Origin: Verrucomicrobiota bacterium | GTDB taxonomy: Bacteria; Verrucomicrobiota; Verrucomicrobiia; Limisphaerales; J093 | NCBI GenBank assembly: GCA_003695015.1 | Contig: RFJD01000266.1 | Location: 1 to 10,885, forward strand | Direction: 5' to 3' | Length of the DNA stretch: 10,885 nt | Shown: positions 8,601-10,885 of the stretch, piece after piece | Numbering within the stretch: position 1 is the stretch's first letter | Layout of the letters: the number at the start of each line of letters is the position of its first letter | Notes under the pieces: model-generated | Databases searched by the model: none | The model's input: the letters and a program-made list of their open reading frames with translations, nothing else | Told to the model about the DNA's origin: nothing | Translations under genes and position numbers: made by a program

Positions 8601-8968
8601 AGGACGATCCGGCCGTGCGGATGTCGGTGGCCGCCACCTTGCAGCGTCGCGGGTATGAGGTCCTGGAGGCGGACGACGGCGTCTCGGCCCAGGAACTGTG
8701 GCGCCAACACCGCGATCGGATCGCGTTGCTGCTGACCGACCTGGTCATGCCCGGCGGCCTCACCGGGCAGGAACTGGCCCAACGGCTGCTGGCAGACAAG
8801 CCGGGGCTCAAGGTGATTTACATGACCGGGTACACTCCCGACTGGGCGGGCCAGGAAGTGGTATGGCAGCCGGGCCGCAATTTCCTGCAAAAGCCGGTTT
8901 CCGCCGAGCAGCTCCTGGAAACGGTGCGCCGGTGCCTCGACAACCCGGACACCCCACCGATGGCCTAG
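5675..8968 (+). CDS. Hybrid sensor histidine kinase, GAF-PAS-PAS-GAF-PAS-HisKA-HATPase-REC
   Basis: Cytoplasmic sensor kinase of 1097 residues with no signal peptide or membrane segment. Approximate order: GAF 30-165; PAS 175-288 (LFNASPIPLTLL start, ending DVTEQRATE); PAS 300-420 (ending DITEQKRAEE, a PAC end); GAF 430-595; PAS 605-705 (FPELNPNPVLEFSADG start, ending DITERMRLEE); HisKA 709-785 with phospho-acceptor His730 in GGVAHDFNNILAAI; HATPase about 822-948 with N box NLAVNSRDAMPRGG (Asn842), G1 DTGVGIP (885-891), F box LFDPFFTTKE and G2 GKGTGLGLA; receiver 970-1090 with acidic EDD (976-978), phospho-Asp1022 (TDLVMP), Thr1051 and Lys1073 (QKP). All residues for autophosphorylation and transfer to its own receiver are present. 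The HDFNN H box and attached receiver are typical of FixL/NtrB-like hybrid kinases. The ATG at 5675 is chosen because the frame upstream to 5429 is Pro/Ala/Arg-rich and mirrors the minus-strand remnant. No output protein or His phosphotransfer gene lies nearby, so the signal, whether ligand, redox or light, and the target are unknown. Confidence 0.92.
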   Translation: MTGTPPGEAAEAGRPPDGRSLSELLESLAGEALTGLARLASAQTGVAFAGIAPGDAAPQWTAVAPGWTGFPAWHDVPFRGLLASERSAPVVVPDAAADARFAEHPLVRGPDGLRFYAAVPLAGSGGRVAGWLHLMDRAPRELTARQQAFLRALGEQAAAQLDWRAATRRLADREARLATLFNASPIPLTLLRARDGVWIEVNDAFARLVGRSPRDLAGRPAAELGLWEAGAGEPWRPPADQEEAAWKAETSVTLPGGDRRLFLLMASLVRLQDEPHVLAAWLDVTEQRATETALRASEERNRYINEVVTDYTYAFRVDEDGSMHGEWVSASFHRIFGLTLEEVNARGGWQSMVHPEDLPIALAHARKVVGGEKDVCEMRFVTRSGEPRWLRDYAVPVWDEAQKRVVRIYGASQDITEQKRAEEQIARLNRTYQVLSEINQLMVRERDAGAMLQGACRIAVQRGGFRLAWIGLTGPKDRTFRIAAHAGADAGTLEIIESMFSHEEPDCAFTLRALRTGRHAVCNDIARDPEAAGWRDQALARGYRSMASFPLAIAGRPQGTLNLYADQPGFFDDRELHLLDELAADIGFALEACEAEQRRREAEARVRRLAVFPELNPNPVLEFSADGKLLYQNPAARTLAASLEAESVFELLPPETKALVRECLEQGRPRRGLEVRRGEHTLAWAFYPMVELGAVHVYGIDITERMRLEEQLRQAQKLEAIGRLAGGVAHDFNNILAAILMQAELLDMEEGLSETAREGVRHIIRAAERGANLTRQLLLFSRRQVMQPRILDLNEVVTEIAPMIQRLIGEDIQLELRLHQGTLPVRADHGMLDQVLLNLAVNSRDAMPRGGRLTIETFRRDVSPEEASSLPEAQPGVHVGLRVTDTGVGIPPEMLPRLFDPFFTTKEVGKGTGLGLATVYGIVQQHHGFIRVTSQPGQGATFEVCLPAHTTAEARHDQTHGKAAPLGGQETILLVEDDPAVRMSVAATLQRRGYEVLEADDGVSAQELWRQHRDRIALLLTDLVMPGGLTGQELAQRLLADKPGLKVIYMTGYTPDWAGQEVVWQPGRNFLQKPVSAEQLLETVRRCLDNPDTPPMA

Positions 8969-8974
8969 CCTGTC

Positions 8975-8998
8975 GGCAGCCGGCGATACACGGCTGCC
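8975..8998 (+). terminator. GC-rich hairpin after the kinase gene
   Basis: GGCAGCCG (8975-8982) and CGGCTGCC (8991-8998) make a perfect 8-bp stem with an 8-base loop, starting 6 bases past the TAG at 8966-8968. The position and strength suit a transcription terminator. No U-run follows, so it may need Rho or act as a 3'-end stem. Confidence 0.5.
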
Positions 8999-9308
8999 CG
9001 TGCGCCGGTCATCGCGAGTCAATCCACGGCCCGCGCCCGCGCCTTGGAGCCCCACCAAGTGGGAACCGGCCGAGAATTGGAACCCACGCCCCGCCGAACG
9101 GCCGGCAACCTCCACTGCCCATCCCGACCTGAGGGACGGCATGGCGTGATGGCCGCGGCAACCGTCGATTCGCGTTCGCGGCTCCTTCAGCCGAATGGAA
9201 CCGTGTTGATCCGGACCGAAGGCGGGTTGGCCGGTGTCTTCTTCCCGTGAGTCAACGAACCCCTCCGGCCGGCTGACCGATTCCCTCCCCGCTATCCTTT
9301 GATTTGAC

Positions 9309-9347
9309 TCAACGCGCTCACGTCGCCGGCAGAAACTTTCGCGTTGA
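9309..9347. repeat. 8-bp perfect inverted repeat, 23-base spacer
   Basis: TCAACGCG (9309-9316) and CGCGTTGA (9340-9347). The arm centres are 31 bp apart, close to three helical turns, so the pair could be a regulator's paired half-sites or an RNA stem with a long loop. It lies about 330 bp before the propeller gene. Chance cannot be excluded from one copy. Confidence 0.25.
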
Positions 9348-9682
9348 CGACAACCAGCGCTCATGAGAAAAGGCGGCTGTCATCGTTTCCGGCTTCGTTG
9401 GCGCCGCAGGCTGTTCGCGTCCCGTATTGGGCGCTTGAGTTTCCTTCGGAGTTTTCGAGTCCGGGGACAACGGTCGTCGAACCGTGGAATCGGGAACGGT
9501 CAACCGGGGCGGGGCATGAAGTCGCGTCACGCGAGCGGCTGCCGCCGGCATGGCGGGCGAGGTGGTTTCCCCACCCGCCGCCGGGGTTTGAAGGTGCCGC
9601 CGGCAGGTGGGCGTTTCCCCTTCTTTTCTGCCCGATACGGCCGCGTGGACCTTCACGAATGATCACATCCTTATTGCCATGA
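9344..9682 (+). CDS. Doubtful ORF overlapping the propeller gene start by ATGA
   Basis: An open frame of 112 codons from a TTG at 9344, preceded in frame by a stop near 9306. Its TGA (9680-9682) overlaps the next gene's ATG (9679-9681) as ATGA, the usual sign of translational coupling, and this is the main point in its favour. The product would be Pro/Arg/Ser-rich, with VRVPYWALEFPSEF and VVEPWNRER segments, no signal peptide, no recognisable domain, and only moderate third-position G/C. There is no Shine-Dalgarno site at the TTG. A minus-strand frame of equal length (9656-9318) is about as plausible by composition, so this may well be non-coding. Confidence 0.17.
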   Translation: MTTTSAHEKRRLSSFPASLAPQAVRVPYWALEFPSEFSSPGTTVVEPWNRERSTGAGHEVASRERLPPAWRARWFPHPPPGFEGAAGRWAFPLLFCPIRPRGPSRMITSLLP

Positions 9683-10885
9683 TCCCGACCAAGGAACCGG
9701 AATCGCGACGCCTGCCAGGAAACGAGAAACACCGATGGGGCGCATGGGCCGCGCTGGTTGTGGCCGGCCTTCTGGGCCCGGTGACCCATGGGTTGGGGGA
9801 ACCGGCGCCGCCAAGCCCAAGCGGGCCCAAGTCCGTCGGAACAACCGGAGAAGACGCGCCCGCATCGGTGGCCTTCGAGGCGGCGGACGCGGCGTTCGAT
9901 CCGGCCCGGCCGGTGGTCTATTTGACGGATTATGAGGGACGGGCGTTGGTGGCCCTGAACCTGACCAACGGCGTGATCGAACAGCAGTTCAGCTTTGCTG
10001 ACAACCCGGAGTCCCTCACGATCGCACCGAACGGCCGCAAGATGTATGTGGCGCTGTTGCGGCGCCCACACAGCCCCTACTGGGGTGGCGGGCACAGCAG
10101 CACGATTGTCGAGTTCGATCTGCCGGGGCCGGTGAAGGTGCGGAAGTTCGCGGTGGCCATGGATCCCTACGACATGGTGGTCACCGACGAGGGCATCCTG
10201 GTCATTACCAGTGGATCGGATCAATGGACCGAAATTGCGACCTACCGGGCGGCCGATGGCGCGCGGCTCGACAGCAGGTCGATCCGCCAGCGCAGCCGTG
10301 TGTCGTTGCATCCGAGCCAGGAGGCGGTTTACACGGCGGACACCGACCTGTCGCCCTCGGACATCCGGCGCTACAATTTCGGCCGGACCACCGGCGCGTT
10401 TGCGGACGGGTGGGACTCGCCCTACCACGGTCAATACCCGATGAGCGGCAACGTGTGGTGCCACCCCGACGGGAGCCGGCTGATCGTGCGAGGCGGCGGG
10501 GTGTTCAGCAGCTCTGCGGACAAGGCGCAGGACATGGTGTATCAGTTCACGCTGGCGGGCGGGCAGGTCGAGGCGATCGATTTCGACGAGGCGGATGAAG
10601 CCATGTTCACGCTCGGCGGTGGTGAGTGGCACCATTACAACCTGGAGACTTTGGAACTGGTAAGGAGCATGGCGGCGCCCGCCGGCACCCGCTTCATCCA
10701 CGCGGCCGGGGAAGATGTGTTCGTGGGGACCGTGGGCGGGGGACGCACGGTGTTCGAGCGGTATGCGAACCCCGCCGCCGGCGCAGCCGGGAACGAACCG
10801 CCGGTGGCGGCCTTCACCTTCGAGCCGGCCGAACCGACCACGATGGATGAGGTGCTGTTCGATGCCTCGGCGACCCGGGACGACC
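9679..10885 (+). CDS. Exported YVTN-type beta-propeller protein with PKD domain (3' end cut)
   Basis: 402 codons are visible and the frame stays open to the window edge. An N-terminal charged stretch (1-20) precedes a hydrophobic segment (21-40, WGAWAALVVAGLLGPV core), fitting a signal peptide, then a Pro/Ser/Gly-rich linker (about 41-75). Residues about 78-360 read as blades of a YVTN/WD-like propeller: VVYLTDYEGRALVALNLTNG, SLTIAPNGRKMYVAL, STIVEFDLPG, RVSLHPSQEAVYTADT, VWCHPDGSRLIVRGGG and ETLELVRSM show the strand pattern '(pre-strand)-P-(D/N)G-x-x-(V/L)-Y/I-V'. Near residue 373 NEPPVAAFTFEPAEPTTMDE followed by VLFDASATRDD is the start of a PKD domain, an Ig-like fold common in secreted proteins of these phyla. 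Such proteins usually bind or display at the cell surface or secreted matrix; the specific role is unknown. Codon use matches the other genes. There is no Shine-Dalgarno site before the ATG; the preceding doubtful ORF overlaps it by ATGA. Confidence 0.85.
   Translation, partial: MIPTKEPESRRLPGNEKHRWGAWAALVVAGLLGPVTHGLGEPAPPSPSGPKSVGTTGEDAPASVAFEAADAAFDPARPVVYLTDYEGRALVALNLTNGVIEQQFSFADNPESLTIAPNGRKMYVALLRRPHSPYWGGGHSSTIVEFDLPGPVKVRKFAVAMDPYDMVVTDEGILVITSGSDQWTEIATYRAADGARLDSRSIRQRSRVSLHPSQEAVYTADTDLSPSDIRRYNFGRTTGAFADGWDSPYHGQYPMSGNVWCHPDGSRLIVRGGGVFSSSADKAQDMVYQFTLAGGQVEAIDFDEADEAMFTLGGGEWHHYNLETLELVRSMAAPAGTRFIHAAGEDVFVGTVGGGRTVFERYANPAAGAAGNEPPVAAFTFEPAEPTTMDEVLFDASATRDD

Larger units (their letters stand above)
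8969..9678. other. 710-bp region without a confident gene
   Basis: Between the kinase and the propeller gene no frame on either strand shows a family I recognise. It holds the hairpin just after the kinase, a small stem CGGCT/AGCCG at 9179-9193, the 8-bp inverted repeat at 9309-9347, the palindrome TCGCGTCACGCGA at 9522-9534 and a CCGCC/GGCGG stem at 9542-9556. A plus frame from 9141 to 9250 ends in LLQPNGTVLIRTEGGLAG, which faintly resembles the repeat units of secreted propeller proteins, but it is only some 35 residues long. The region probably contains the promoter and leader of the propeller gene; I find no convincing -35/-10 pair directly before 9679. Confidence 0.5.

Noticed and set aside
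9044..9250. 68-codon plus-strand ORF
   Set aside because: Only its last 20-odd residues look protein-like; there is no Shine-Dalgarno site and no family. Mentioned only as part of the gene-poor region.
5471..9364. Minus-strand open frame of 1297 codons opposite the kinase gene
   Set aside because: It is the mirror of the strongly GC3-biased kinase frame. The product is Arg/Gly/His/Gln-rich with no domain, while the plus strand shows a complete multi-domain kinase.
9318..9656. 112-codon minus-strand ORF
   Set aside because: Low-complexity Pro/Thr/Arg composition and no recognised motif; its frame partly mirrors the competing plus-strand ORF.
9361..10701. Minus-strand open frame of 446 codons opposite the propeller gene
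   Set aside because: The plus strand reads as a signal peptide, propeller blades and a PKD domain; the minus product has no recognisable pattern.
1..10885. CRISPR array, tRNA, rRNA, transposase or phage genes
   Set aside because: No spaced direct repeats, cloverleaf, rRNA-like stretch or mobile-element protein motif was seen on either strand.

Overview
The window carries five well-supported plus-strand protein genes. It also holds one probable broken minus-strand gene and about 0.7 kb with no confident gene. The DNA is GC-rich with strong G/C preference at third codon positions, which produces long but meaningless antisense reading frames. An iduronate-sulfatase-type S1 sulfatase, weak use of Shine-Dalgarno sites, a large soluble PAS/GAF hybrid kinase and a secreted YVTN-propeller/PKD protein together suggest a Planctomycetota/Verrucomicrobiota-type bacterium, with Verrucomicrobiota (Limisphaerales-like) as my first guess. 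This is an inference from gene content; there is no rRNA or marker gene to settle it.

Region 1 (1-3924) is a sugar-acid catabolic block. It contains the 3' part of a sulfatase, a D-galactonate dehydratase (dgoD) and, two bases after its stop, an MFS transporter of the anion:cation symporter (DgoT/ExuT) type. The last two are surely one transcription unit; the sulfatase, 97 bp upstream, probably belongs to it. A coherent reading is desulfation of a sulfated saccharide outside the cytoplasm, uptake of a sugar acid, and dehydration to a 2-keto-3-deoxy acid. The later enzymes (2-keto-3-deoxy acid kinase and aldolase) are not in the window.

Region 2 (3925-5640) has a membrane fatty acid desaturase as a single-gene unit with a possible sigma-70-type promoter very close to its start codon. 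On the minus strand beyond it lies a 96-codon reading frame broken by two apparent single-G losses in G runs, weakly reminiscent of a VOC/glyoxalase fold.

Region 3 (5640-8998) is one 1097-residue cytoplasmic hybrid histidine kinase (GAF-PAS-PAS-GAF-PAS-HisKA-HATPase-receiver) with all phosphotransfer residues present, followed by a strong hairpin. No partner regulator lies nearby.

Region 4 (8969-10885) is a 710-bp stretch with hairpins and only doubtful ORFs, then the start of an exported beta-propeller protein whose PKD domain is cut by the window edge.

I see no CRISPR array, tRNA, rRNA, insertion sequence or evident defence system, and nothing I would call a new biological system. The most unusual items are the broken minus-strand gene, and the contrast between first genes that lack a Shine-Dalgarno site and an internal operon gene that has one.
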